The notes below the pieces were generated by a model. The model was not told where the DNA came from and did not search any database. It saw only the letters and a list, made by a program, of their open reading frames with translations. The position numbers and the translations under genes are program-made. Of a DNA stretch of 64,000 nucleotides, positions 51,870 through 59,980 are shown piece by piece (position 1 is the first letter of the stretch; every line of letters begins with the position of its first letter). This DNA comes from Chryseobacterium pennae (lineage in GTDB: Bacteria > Bacteroidota > Bacteroidia > Flavobacteriales > Weeksellaceae). Location of the stretch: NCBI RefSeq assembly GCF_003385515.1, contig NZ_QNVT01000032.1, positions 24,423 through 88,422 on the forward strand, given 5' to 3'.

Positions 51870-52496
51870 ATGAGCCTAACAGATTCTACTTTATTAAAGC
51901 AAATAAAATCAGGTGACAGACCTGCATTTATGTTGTTGTATGACCGGTATTGGGATAATCTCTACCGTTTTGTTTTCGTGCGGACAAGGGATAAGGAGGT
52001 TTCCGAAGAGCTGCTTCAGAATTTATGGATAAAGATTCTTGAAAATACAGAGATGATACAAACAGATGAAGCAGAAAGTGCGAAAGGCTATCTGCTGCGC
52101 CATCTGCATTATCGGATTCTGGATTACTATAATAGCCTTAAAAAAGCACCCCCAACATTAAGTATTGATGAATTTGATATTCCTGCAGAAATAGATGTTT
52201 CAGACAGTGAGTATTTTGAAGTTCTTGAGGAAAATGAGGTCAGTATTTTATTATCTATGATTGATGAAATCGTTCTGCAACTTCCGTCAACCGAACAGCA
52301 GGTGTATGATATGAGGATCCGAAAAAACAGATCTGTCAATGAAACAGCAGAAGCCTTGGGAATTAGCAATAAGACAGTAAGTAATAAATTAAGTAAAGCG
52401 CTGGGCGAGATCCGTGAACAGCTGAGCCCGGAATATCAATCTTCCAAAAAACTAATCTCCATTTTAATGCTGATGGAACTGCTCACGAAATATTGA
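51870..52496 (+). CDS. ECF sigma factor (FecI-like)
   Basis: A 208-residue sigma-70-family factor: region 2 (FMLLYDRYWDNLYRFVFVRTRDKEVSEELLQNLWIKILEN, about residues 20-60) and region 4 (LPSTEQQVYDMRIRKNRSVNETAEALGISNKTVSNKLSKAL, about 140-180). With the adjacent FecR and STN receptor it makes a cell-surface signalling system. It is divergent from fecR, whereas most Bacteroidota sets run in one direction. Confidence 0.92.
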   Translation: MSLTDSTLLKQIKSGDRPAFMLLYDRYWDNLYRFVFVRTRDKEVSEELLQNLWIKILENTEMIQTDEAESAKGYLLRHLHYRILDYYNSLKKAPPTLSIDEFDIPAEIDVSDSEYFEVLEENEVSILLSMIDEIVLQLPSTEQQVYDMRIRKNRSVNETAEALGISNKTVSNKLSKALGEIREQLSPEYQSSKKLISILMLMELLTKY

Positions 52497-52651
52497 ATAA
52501 AACAGGTACACATTTTACTTGCTCTATCAGCAACCAATATTTTCTTTAAATTTATTACTTTTAAATCCTTCCGCTTTTCTTATAGATAAATCTCTGAATT
52601 ATAGTACAAAATCTATTTTTTTTATTATTTTTAGCTACTAAAACTAAAATC

Positions 52652-53545
52652 ATGCAGGAGAGAACGATTCTGGAGGGGCACGAAAATATAAAATACCATT
52701 TTAAAAGTTTTAATGAACTTTATGAGCTAGCATTAGATGGCGACTATGAGCCTTGGTATTCTATGGAATATTGGGATGAAACTTTTATTCCTTTTTTTAT
52801 TTTAGAAGACACTAAAGTAATTGCTAATGTCTCTGTAGCTCCCATGAATATGGTTTTAAAAGGACAAAATTACTACTGTTTGCAAATCGGGAGCGTTATG
52901 ACTCACCCTGAATATAGGAATCAAGGGCTATCCAAATATTTAATGAATTATGTAATGGAAAAATATAAAGATCAATACGAATTCTTTTATTTATTTGCTA
53001 ATGAAACAGTATTGGATTTTTACCCGAAATTTGGTTTTACCCGAGTTGATGAGAGTGATTTTATTTTAAGAGATATGACGAATATTCATGGTAAAAAATC
53101 AGACTGGCAGCCTTTATCAATCAATGATCCGAAGCATATTTCCTTGATGGAGAAATTCAGTAAAGTACATGCTTCTTTATCTAATACTATAGATTTCAGT
53201 CCCAATTCCTGCTTGGCAATGTATCATTTTCTTCTTCAATTTGATGAATCAATTTATTACTCAGCAGAAAAAGAATGCATCGTGATCATGGAATATGACA
53301 AAGAAATGCTCAGAATCTATGATATTTTATCTACAAAATTGTTTAATCTGGAAGAAATAGTCTCAACAATAATCCTAGAAGAAACCCAACAGATACAATT
53401 CTTTTTTGTTCCTGATACTGATTTTGGAGGCAAGCTGGAGGTAAAACTTAATCCTTTCGATGAAGATGCACTGCATATTTTTCCTCAGGAAAACAGAAAA
53501 CTTTTTCCAAAGCATTTTATATTTCCTTTAACCTCACATTACTAG
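52652..53545 (+). CDS. GNAT N-acetyltransferase, long form (paralogue of 1425)
   Basis: A 297-residue protein with the layout of the 1425 gene: MTHPEYRNQGLSKYLMNYVMEK (acetyl-CoA loop RNQGLS near residues 90-95) and the shared block LFANETVLDFYPKFGF, then a non-catalytic C-terminal half. Both belong to one uncharacterised family, and this copy stands alone with its own start and no methyltransferase neighbour. Confidence 0.85.
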   Translation: MQERTILEGHENIKYHFKSFNELYELALDGDYEPWYSMEYWDETFIPFFILEDTKVIANVSVAPMNMVLKGQNYYCLQIGSVMTHPEYRNQGLSKYLMNYVMEKYKDQYEFFYLFANETVLDFYPKFGFTRVDESDFILRDMTNIHGKKSDWQPLSINDPKHISLMEKFSKVHASLSNTIDFSPNSCLAMYHFLLQFDESIYYSAEKECIVIMEYDKEMLRIYDILSTKLFNLEEIVSTIILEETQQIQFFFVPDTDFGGKLEVKLNPFDEDALHIFPQENRKLFPKHFIFPLTSHY

Positions 53546-53561
53546 TAGCAAGTAAAGATAA

Positions 53562-54209
53562 TTAGTGGATTAAAACAGGTAACAAACCTTCCTTAAAATC
53601 CTTTATTTTAAAATCTGCCTGCTCAAAATCTATACTTTGATCATTGTTGGTAAAGACTATGGTCTTCATTCCGGCTGCTTTAGCAGCCTTCAATCCGGAA
53701 TGGCTATCTTCAATGGCAATACATTGCTCTGGTAATATTTCCAGTTTTTGGGCAGCAGTAAGATATACTGCCGGATGGGGTTTTCCCTGCTCCTCAAATT
53801 CCGATGAGTGAACCGTATCGAAGTAATCACGGATCTGAAGTTTTTCAAGAACAGCATCAGCAACCCGTAAAGGGGCATTGGTAGCCAATCCTATTTTATA
53901 TTCTTTATTTTTAAGATCTTTAACAAATTCCTGTATTCCGGACATCGTACAGTTTTCAGTCTGTATCAGCTCAATCACTTTAGATACAACTTCATGTTCT
54001 ACAGAAGGTACATCCAGATTTTCCCAAGGAAATTTTCCGTACCAGAATTCTGTAACTTCTTTTGTAGTCATATATTTTGTCTGGGCAGCCAGCTCATCCG
54101 TTATCTGAACACCATATGATGAAAATACTTCCAGTTCCGCTTTTGCCCAGAAGCCTTCAGAGTCTACAAGAACCCCGTCCATATCAAAAATTACTGCCTT
54201 TAAAGCCAT
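53562..54209 (-). CDS. HAD family phosphatase, HxpB-like
   Basis: A 215-residue HAD-superfamily hydrolase: motif I FDMDGVLVDSEGF at residues 8-20, cap domain from about 20-80, motif II in GLATNAPL, motif III Lys in GKPHPAVYL and motif IV in CIAIEDSHSGLKAAKAAGM. It resembles hexitol/2-deoxyglucose-6-phosphatase (HxpB) and beta-phosphoglucomutase. It removes phosphate from small sugar or polyol phosphates. It is convergent with the GNAT gene, only 16 bases apart. Confidence 0.9.
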   Translation of the reverse strand: MALKAVIFDMDGVLVDSEGFWAKAELEVFSSYGVQITDELAAQTKYMTTKEVTEFWYGKFPWENLDVPSVEHEVVSKVIELIQTENCTMSGIQEFVKDLKNKEYKIGLATNAPLRVADAVLEKLQIRDYFDTVHSSEFEEQGKPHPAVYLTAAQKLEILPEQCIAIEDSHSGLKAAKAAGMKTIVFTNNDQSIDFEQADFKIKDFKEGLLPVLIH

Positions 54210-54241
54210 ACGTAAGAATAAGTTTAAAGAATTAAAATATA

Positions 54242-54862
54242 TTACTGACTGATTTTATAAACACACCGCTGTCCACCTGAAATAATATGATCTACCCTTT
54301 CCACATGATATTCTTTTCCAATCAGTGACTGGAAATTTGAAAGCTCAGCTCTGCAAAACCCTTGACATTCCGTAGCAGCAGCACAAATAGGGCAATGGTT
54401 TTCTATGAGGAAATATTCTTTTCCTTCTTTTTTCCATTCTGCCATATAGCCTTCCTTGCTTCTGGCTTCGGCCAGAGCTTCCAACTTCTGTTCTAAAGTT
54501 TTAGTAGTGGAAAGCTCCTTTTCATAACGTTCATAAGTATTCTTTTCCCTGTCACTTATTAGCAGATCCAAGGCATTTTCCCCCAAAATATTTTTTACAG
54601 ATTTTAAAAGCTGAACCGTTACTTCCGCATGGGTATCCGGAAATTGCGCCAATCCTTTATCAGTAAGGATATAATAAGTAGAAGGACGACCTACGCCTTC
54701 ACTCTTCATTGTCGGTTCAATCAATCCGGCCTCTGCTAGGTTCAGTAAATGCTTTCTCGCTCCTTCTTTTGTGATGGATAACTCTTTAGCAATCAGAAGT
54801 GAAGTGGCTTCCCCTCTCATCTTTAAAAACATCAGAATGCGATCTGCTGCCGGTTTCTTCAT
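54242..54862 (-). CDS. SufR-like Fe-S transcriptional regulator
   Basis: A 206-residue regulator. Residues 1-70 are a winged helix (DRILMFLKMRGEATSLLIAKELSITKEGARKHLLNLAEAGLIEPTMKSEGVGRPSTYYILTDKGLAQFPD). The C-terminal part has the Cys cluster HCPICAAATECQGFCRAEL plus a late RCVYKI; this CPI/C/C signature is that of SufR-type Fe-S sensors. It probably senses iron-sulfur or oxidative state and controls the divergent sodA run. ATG 54862 is preferred to a TTG at 54898. Confidence 0.88.
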   Translation of the reverse strand: MKKPAADRILMFLKMRGEATSLLIAKELSITKEGARKHLLNLAEAGLIEPTMKSEGVGRPSTYYILTDKGLAQFPDTHAEVTVQLLKSVKNILGENALDLLISDREKNTYERYEKELSTTKTLEQKLEALAEARSKEGYMAEWKKEGKEYFLIENHCPICAAATECQGFCRAELSNFQSLIGKEYHVERVDHIISGGQRCVYKISQ

Positions 54863-54876
54863 TTGACAATATTTAG

Positions 54877-54903
54877 GTTGTTTTATTTTCCACAACAAAG
54901 ATA
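54877..54903 (-). promoter_or_regulatory. promoter and operator half-site of the SufR-like gene
   Basis: On the minus strand TATCTTTG (54903-54896), an exact TAnnTTTG box, is followed by AATAAAACAAC (54887-54877) at the expected start site. The same 11 bases form the left arm of the sodA operator. Autoregulation is inferred. Confidence 0.65.
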
Positions 54904-54979
54904 GTCATTTTCTATAATCTTTAATTTCAACAATCAAAACACTGTTTTACAACACATTATAATAAAACTCATTTCAATT

Positions 54980-55027
54980 AATAAAACAACCATAAAGTTG
55001 TTTTATTCAAATATATTGTTACCTTTG
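54980..55027 (+). promoter_or_regulatory. sodA operator palindrome and -7 box
   Basis: AATAAAACAAC (54980-54990) and GTTGTTTTATT (54997-55007) form a perfect 11-bp inverted repeat with spacer CATAAA. The right arm provides the TTG of the -33 element; the -7 box TACCTTTG (55020-55027) follows at 19 bases. A bound regulator would cover the -33 region. Confidence 0.75.
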
Positions 55028-55054
55028 TCTCACATTAATCAAAAAATAAATGCA

Positions 55055-55681
55055 ATGAAACCATTTACACTACCTCAATTGTCTTATGCATATGATGCAT
55101 TGGAACCCTTTATAGATAAAGATACAATGACTATCCACCATCAGCGTCACCATCAGGCTTATGTAGATAATCTGAACGCTGCTTTGGAACAGACCAACGA
55201 AACCAATCCTGATCTTGATTCCTTGCTACAAAGAATCAGTGAATACAGCCCGGCAGTGAGAAATAACGGTGGTGGACATTTTAATCATTCTTTATTCTGG
55301 GAAATTCTTTCTCCACAACCTAAAACAAGTCCTGAAGGAAAATTAGCGGAAGCTATTACTACCACATTTGGAAGTCTTGAAGATCTTAAAGCAGAGATGA
55401 AAAAGGCAGGACTTGGGCAATTCGGTTCCGGATGGGTTTGGCTGTATGTAAAATTCAACGGATCTATTGGGGTAAGCGCTACCCCTAATCAGGATAATCC
55501 TATGATGGATGTTCTTCTGGTAAACAGAGGCTTTCCAATTCTTGGAATTGATGTTTGGGAACATGCCTATTATCTGGCTTATCAGAATAAAAGAGCAGAT
55601 TATCTGGATTCATTCTGGTCAGTATTAGATTGGGCTTCTGTAGAGAAAAAATATGAAGAAGCGCTTTCAAAAATAAGATAA
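55055..55681 (+). CDS. sodA: superoxide dismutase, Fe/Mn type
   Basis: A 208-residue cytoplasmic SOD: HHQRHHQAYVDNLN and GGGHFNHSLFWEIL supply the first two His ligands, GQFGSGWVWLYV the core, and DVWEHAYYLAYQNKRADYLDSFW the Asp and third His. Dismutates superoxide to peroxide. ATG 55055 is the standard N-terminus (MKPFTLPQLSYAYDALEPFID). First gene after the operator at 54980. Confidence 0.95.
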   Translation: MKPFTLPQLSYAYDALEPFIDKDTMTIHHQRHHQAYVDNLNAALEQTNETNPDLDSLLQRISEYSPAVRNNGGGHFNHSLFWEILSPQPKTSPEGKLAEAITTTFGSLEDLKAEMKKAGLGQFGSGWVWLYVKFNGSIGVSATPNQDNPMMDVLLVNRGFPILGIDVWEHAYYLAYQNKRADYLDSFWSVLDWASVEKKYEEALSKIR

Positions 55682-55713
55682 CACATAACATTTTCAGTAT
55701 AAAAATAGAAGCA

Positions 55714-56214
55714 ATGGATACTCAGGTTTTCGTCAATAAAGCAGCTGCTTCAGGCATTATTGCATTTGACTTTTTAAACTATAAACCCACTACAGAAATT
55801 GTAGAATTAGATATTAAAGATCATCTTTTTATGGGGATGATTGTCAAGGAAAAAGAATTTAAAGAGTCAATTTCAGCAGTAGACTATTCTGTGTACCAAA
55901 ACAAGGCTGTTGGAATTGTTTGTTCAACGGATGCTATTATTCCGCCCTGGGCTTATATGCTTCTCATGGAAAAGCTTTCACCCTATGTTGTTTATGTAGA
56001 TTTAAACAGTGCCGAAAAAGTATTGCTTGATCTTTGGAAACGCCGCCTGATCTATGCGGACCTAAGAGATTTTAAAGATCAGAAAGTAGTTGTCAGGGCA
56101 AGTAATTCCCATGATCCTGCCCTTTATGTATTGGCCACTGAGCTTTTAAAACCCTTAGTAAAGAGCCTGATGTATGGTGAAATAGGGCTCCCAAAAGTAA
56201 TTTTCAAAAAATAA
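55714..56214 (+). CDS. DUF2480 family protein
   Basis: A 166-residue protein with the DUF2480 pattern: VNKAAASGIIAFDFLNY, DIKDHLFMGMIVKEKEFKES, then IVCSTDAIIPPWAYMLLMEKLSPYV and VVVRASNSHDPALYVLATELLKPLVKSLMYGE. The family is limited largely to Bacteroidota and has no known activity; a conserved Cys in IVCS and late Asp could be functional. It starts 32 bases after sodA and is probably in its transcript. Confidence 0.9.
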   Translation: MDTQVFVNKAAASGIIAFDFLNYKPTTEIVELDIKDHLFMGMIVKEKEFKESISAVDYSVYQNKAVGIVCSTDAIIPPWAYMLLMEKLSPYVVYVDLNSAEKVLLDLWKRRLIYADLRDFKDQKVVVRASNSHDPALYVLATELLKPLVKSLMYGEIGLPKVIFKK

Positions 56215-56219
56215 ACAAA

Positions 56220-56789
56220 ATGAAAGCAATCATATTCAACGGATCTCTGGAAAGAAGAACAGAATCTACTTCCGGATTAATCTCTGCCTATATATCAGAG
56301 CAGCTGGAAGCACTTGGGATCCGCACTGATATTTTTACCCTCGCCGATTCCGGGATTCCCTTATTTGATATCACTCTGAATAAAACACCTTTGGCTGTGG
56401 AAAGAATGACTCAAATGTTTCAGGATGCCGATCTTCATTTCTGGCTGGCTCCTCTCTATCACGGAAGCATTCCGGGTGTGATGAAGAACTGCCTCGACTG
56501 GCTGGAAGTAACGGCCAATACTTATGAGCCTTATCTTACAGACAAAACTGTTGGTCTGGTATGCTGGGCAGATGGATTACAGGCAATGCAGGGAATCAAT
56601 GCGATGGATACCATTGCCAAATCATTACGGGCATGGCCACTTCCCTTTAGTGTTCCGATTCTCAGAACGTCTTTATTTGACAGCGAGAATCCAAAGCAAA
56701 TCTCAGCATTCTATAGCGGTAAGCTTGATAAGCTTATCAGTATTGCTGCAACGAAGAAAATAGAAAAAACGATAATAAATCAATCATAA
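56220..56789 (+). CDS. NADPH-dependent FMN reductase
   Basis: A 189-residue flavodoxin-fold reductase: IIFNGSLERRTESTSGLISAYI (FMN phosphate loop), FWLAPLYHGSIPGVMKNCLDWLE (the conserved P-x-Y-xGSxPGxxKNxLD) and a C-terminal helix. It supplies reduced flavin or reduces quinones/metal complexes. It lies five bases after DUF2480 and one base before the ferredoxin reductase gene: coupled translation. Confidence 0.9.
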   Translation: MKAIIFNGSLERRTESTSGLISAYISEQLEALGIRTDIFTLADSGIPLFDITLNKTPLAVERMTQMFQDADLHFWLAPLYHGSIPGVMKNCLDWLEVTANTYEPYLTDKTVGLVCWADGLQAMQGINAMDTIAKSLRAWPLPFSVPILRTSLFDSENPKQISAFYSGKLDKLISIAATKKIEKTIINQS

Positions 56790-56790
56790 C

Positions 56791-57843
56791 ATGATAGAAA
56801 CAGATATACTGATCATTGGTGCCGGCCCTGCAGGGTTATTTACAGTTTTTGAAGCCGGCCTTCTCAAGATGCGATGCCATATTATTGATGCATTACCACA
56901 GATGGGAGGCCAGTTATCAGAATTATATCCTAAGAAACCCATATTTGATATTCCTGGGTTCCCAAGTGTATTGGCAGGAGAACTGGTTGATAATCTTCAC
57001 GAACAGATCAAACAGTTTGAACCCGGATTTACCCTTAATGAAACGGCTGTACATCTTCTGAAGCTGGAAGAGAACCTGTTTGAAGTGATTACAGATAAAG
57101 GGACAAAACATAGAGCCAAGGCAGTTGTAATTGCCGGCGGATTGGGGAGTTTTGAGCCTAAAAAACCACCTATTGAAGACATTTCCCTGTATGAAGACCG
57201 AGGGGTGAACTATTTCATCAAACGTCCGGAAGATTATGCAGGAAAACGTGTAGTCATTGCCGGTGGCGGAGATTCTGCCCTGGACTGGACTATCCATTTG
57301 GCAGAAATAGCTTCATCATTAACTTTAATTCACAGACGAAACAAATTCAGAGGTGCTCTGGATTCGGTGGAAAAAGTGAAGAAACTAAAGCATAAAGGAA
57401 AAATCAATCTGATCACTGCGGCAGAGGTTATTGCTCTTAAAGGCAAAGATACTCTACAGGAAATTGTGGTGGAAAAAGAAGGTGTTATTCAGACCATCGA
57501 GACTGATCATTTCATTCCCTTATTTGGATTGGTTCCTAAATTAGGACCATTGCCAGATTGGGGACTGGAACTGGAGAAAAATGCGATTAAAGTGGATAAC
57601 AGCACCGATTTCCAGACTAATATCGGTGGCGTTTATGCTGTAGGCGACATCAATACTTATCCTTTTAAAATGAAGCTGATTCTATGTGGATTCCATGAAG
57701 CAGCCATCGTCTGCCAAAGTATCTACCAACGATTGAATCCTAATAAAAAATTTGTCTTAAAATATACTACAGTAAGCGGTATTGAAGGTTTTGACGGAAC
57801 GAAGAAACAAGCCGAAAAGCAAGTAGTAGCAACGATTGACTAA
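56791..57843 (+). CDS. ferredoxin-NADP reductase, thioredoxin-reductase type
   Basis: A 350-residue flavoprotein with FAD motif LIIGAGPAGLFTVFEAG near residues 6-22, PKKPIFDIPGFP, NADPH motif IAGGGDSALDWTIHLAE near 153-169, and the FAD-binding GVYAVGDINTYPFKMKLILCGFHEAAIVCQ. No redox-active Cys pair, so it is a type-2 ferredoxin/flavodoxin reductase rather than a thioredoxin reductase. It probably reduces the ferredoxin of the next gene with NADPH. Confidence 0.92.
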   Translation: MIETDILIIGAGPAGLFTVFEAGLLKMRCHIIDALPQMGGQLSELYPKKPIFDIPGFPSVLAGELVDNLHEQIKQFEPGFTLNETAVHLLKLEENLFEVITDKGTKHRAKAVVIAGGLGSFEPKKPPIEDISLYEDRGVNYFIKRPEDYAGKRVVIAGGGDSALDWTIHLAEIASSLTLIHRRNKFRGALDSVEKVKKLKHKGKINLITAAEVIALKGKDTLQEIVVEKEGVIQTIETDHFIPLFGLVPKLGPLPDWGLELEKNAIKVDNSTDFQTNIGGVYAVGDINTYPFKMKLILCGFHEAAIVCQSIYQRLNPNKKFVLKYTTVSGIEGFDGTKKQAEKQVVATID

Positions 57844-57848
57844 TAACC

Positions 57849-58172
57849 ATGAAAGATGAAATTACAATCACAGTGACAGATCAGACCGGTATTCAACATA
57901 CCCTGATCTGTCCACTGGAGATGGGACTTACTTTAAAAGATATCTGTAAAGCCTACGAATTACCTATGGAAGCAATGTGCGGCGGAATGGCCATGTGTGC
58001 CACCTGCCATTGCTATATTCTGAATGGAGCGGCCTCATTGTCTGAAAAAAATGATGTGGAAGAGGCCCTTCTTTCGGAGCTTTTTACCTCTAAGGAAATC
58101 AGCAGGTTAGCATGCCAGATCTATCTGACTGCTCAAATGGATGGACTTTCCATAGAAATTGCAGCAGATTAA
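57849..58172 (+). CDS. [2Fe-2S] ferredoxin, adrenodoxin type
   Basis: A 107-residue ferredoxin: ITITVTDQTGIQHTLICPLEMGLTLKDICKAYELP, then CGGMAMCATCHCYI (C-x5-C-x2-C) and the fourth Cys in LACQIYLT, the adrenodoxin-like spacing. The acidic helix (SEKNDVEEALLSELF) is the partner-binding face. Five bases after the reductase gene, its likely electron donor. Confidence 0.92.
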   Translation: MKDEITITVTDQTGIQHTLICPLEMGLTLKDICKAYELPMEAMCGGMAMCATCHCYILNGAASLSEKNDVEEALLSELFTSKEISRLACQIYLTAQMDGLSIEIAAD

Positions 58173-58308
58173 CAGATTCAAGATAAAGTTTGCACAGTTT
58201 ATGATGTAATAAATTGGTGGAACTGTTTTAATTAAGTTTAGTAGGGATTTCTAAAACAGTACAATGTTGAAGGAATCCCTTTTTTATAACATTTTAAAAA
58301 TAAAAACT

Positions 58309-58659
58309 ATGGCTATTAAAATAACAGATGACTGCATCAACTGTGGTGCCTGTGAACCGGAATGCCCTAATTCAGCCATTTACGAGGGAGCTATCGACTG
58401 GCGTTGGCAGGATAAAACCAAACTTTCGGGTAAAGTAACTTTCCCGGACGGTACAGAAGCAGATGCCGGAACTTATAATCAGGCCGTTTCAGATGACGTC
58501 TATTATATTGTATCCGGAAAATGTACGGAATGTAAAGGTTTTCATGAAGAGCCTCAGTGTAAGGCTGTATGCCCGGTAGACTGCTGTATTGATGATCCGG
58601 ATCATCGCGAAACAGAGGAAGTATTGTTTGACCGGCAGCATTTCATGCACGGCGCTTAA
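58309..58659 (+). CDS. 4Fe-4S dicluster ferredoxin
   Basis: A 116-residue ferredoxin: ITDDCINCGACEPECPNSAI (C-x2-C-x2-C-x3-C) and, after an insert of about 45 residues (WRWQDKTKLSGKVTFPDGTEAD), GKCTECKGFHEEPQCKAVCPVDC, the second cluster with a widened C-x8-C. This YfhL/Fdx-like long form is common in Bacteroidota. ATG 58309 gives MAIKITDDC; a longer frame to 58264 is not needed. It is separated from the 2Fe-2S ferredoxin by 136 bases and may have its own promoter. Confidence 0.92.
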   Translation: MAIKITDDCINCGACEPECPNSAIYEGAIDWRWQDKTKLSGKVTFPDGTEADAGTYNQAVSDDVYYIVSGKCTECKGFHEEPQCKAVCPVDCCIDDPDHRETEEVLFDRQHFMHGA

Positions 58660-58704
58660 TTCAAAACTATGAATTACTATAGTTATTCTGTCTTTCTAAA
58701 TTAA

Positions 58705-58740
58705 ATTAACCACATAGAAGTCTATGTGGTTAATATTTTT
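58705..58740. terminator. bidirectional terminator hairpin
   Basis: ATTAACCACATAGA (58705-58718) pairs perfectly with TCTATGTGGTTAAT (58721-58734), followed by ATTTTTTAT on the plus strand and AATTTAGAAAG on the minus. It separates the ferredoxin gene from the convergent ketopantoate reductase. Confidence 0.85.
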
Positions 58741-58752
58741 TATTTCGCTTAC

Positions 58753-59688
58753 CTATTTTGCTTTAATCTCATTATAGATCTTTTGAGTAAAAGAGGTATC
58801 AAGATGAACATCTGCTCCATATTTTAAAACCGCTCCGGCAAACAGTTCCAATTCATTATCTTTCTTTCCGGAATGAATATCTAATTGTAAAGAGGTTGGA
58901 GTTTCAAAAGGAAATGTAGACGCTTTTTCAAAGGTTTTTTCTATAATATCTTCCGCAAGCTGGATTTGCTTTTTATCAGCAATCTGCTTTATTTCTTTCA
59001 TAATTTCCGTGGCTTCGTGTTTCTGTTCTTCATCTGCACAAACAGTTCCTATAGATGAATTATGTTTCGCAGTTACCAGTCCGAAGCTTGCAATGAAAAT
59101 AAATTTAGTCCAGATATCCGTTAAAGAATTGTCTTTAAAATCAAAATCTATTTTACTTTCCTGAAACAAATCCGTTACCCATGCAACATCATTGGAAAAA
59201 TGCTCAGGATCTCTTCCCACAATCATCTTTCCTGCTTTTCCTTTATGCTCTACCGTTCCTCTTTCTTTAATATGAGATGCCACATAAATACAGGTTGGCA
59301 GAATAACATGGTCGGGAATTATTTTTCTGATTCTGTCATAAATATCCGCACCATTCATCATAGGAAGGAGTATTGTATCTTTAGTAATAACCTCTTTAAG
59401 CTGTCTGCAGACATTTTCAAGATCATATTCTTTTACACAGATCAAAACCAGATCAGGATTTTGAATATCACTGATATTTTGCACAATAGCATTAGGATGA
59501 GTGCGGTCATTGGGATGTTCCGGTGAAAGTAAAACCAATCCGTTTTCTTTTACTTTATTATAAGTTTCCCCTCTTGCCACAAAGGAAACGGTATATTTTT
59601 CCGAAGTCTCATTAACCTGATTGATCTTAAAACCAAAATATCCGCCTACTCCTCCTAATCCTACAACTACAATATGCTTTTTGTTCAT
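58753..59688 (-). CDS. 2-dehydropantoate 2-reductase family protein
   Basis: A 311-residue reductase of the ApbA/PanE family: VVVGLGGVGGYFGFKI at residues 6-21 binds NADPH, then VSFVARGETYNKVKENGL, the middle LPMMNGADIYDRI with N in the conserved place, the linker NSLTDIWTKFIFIASFGLVTAKHNSSIG and the C-terminal substrate domain (LDIHSGKKDNELELFAGAVL). It reduces ketopantoate in coenzyme A synthesis or a related keto acid. ATG 59688 is preferred; the frame runs on to 59769. Confidence 0.9.
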   Translation of the reverse strand: MNKKHIVVVGLGGVGGYFGFKINQVNETSEKYTVSFVARGETYNKVKENGLVLLSPEHPNDRTHPNAIVQNISDIQNPDLVLICVKEYDLENVCRQLKEVITKDTILLPMMNGADIYDRIRKIIPDHVILPTCIYVASHIKERGTVEHKGKAGKMIVGRDPEHFSNDVAWVTDLFQESKIDFDFKDNSLTDIWTKFIFIASFGLVTAKHNSSIGTVCADEEQKHEATEIMKEIKQIADKKQIQLAEDIIEKTFEKASTFPFETPTSLQLDIHSGKKDNELELFAGAVLKYGADVHLDTSFTQKIYNEIKAK

Positions 59689-59980
59689 GAAATTATTTTT
59701 GACAAAGATGGATGACAAATTTGAATTTACCACTTGACAAATGAAAAGAAATGATAATTTGAAAGACAATATTGGAAGAGGGAGGCTGGAAGCTGGAAGT
59801 TATGGAGGTCCCAAAATAAGTTTTATTCTATTTTAACAGATTTTCTTATTATATGAATGAGTTTCTTGGAAATCGCGAAGGCGCAAATGGTTTTGAATGC
59901 TGAGAATATTTTTAAGGCGCAAAGATTTTATCTGCGATAAAATTGTATGCTGCAGATTTGATAATGCATATTTAAATAAA
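59689..59980. repeat. intergenic region with dispersed repeats
   Basis: Almost 300 bases without a gene. GGGAGGCTGGAAGCTGGAAG (about 59777-59796) is a reverse copy of the CTTCCAGC motif in the tandem array that follows. CGCGAAGGCGCAAATGGTTT and AAGGCGCAAAGATTTTATC (near 59873 and 59913) are two copies of a motif recurring near 62696 (AACGCAAAGGTTTTATC). Confidence 0.5.

Noticed and set aside
58264..58308. Longer start for the 4Fe-4S ferredoxin
   Set aside because: The extra 15 residues are hydrophobic and unlike the family start MAIKITDDC.
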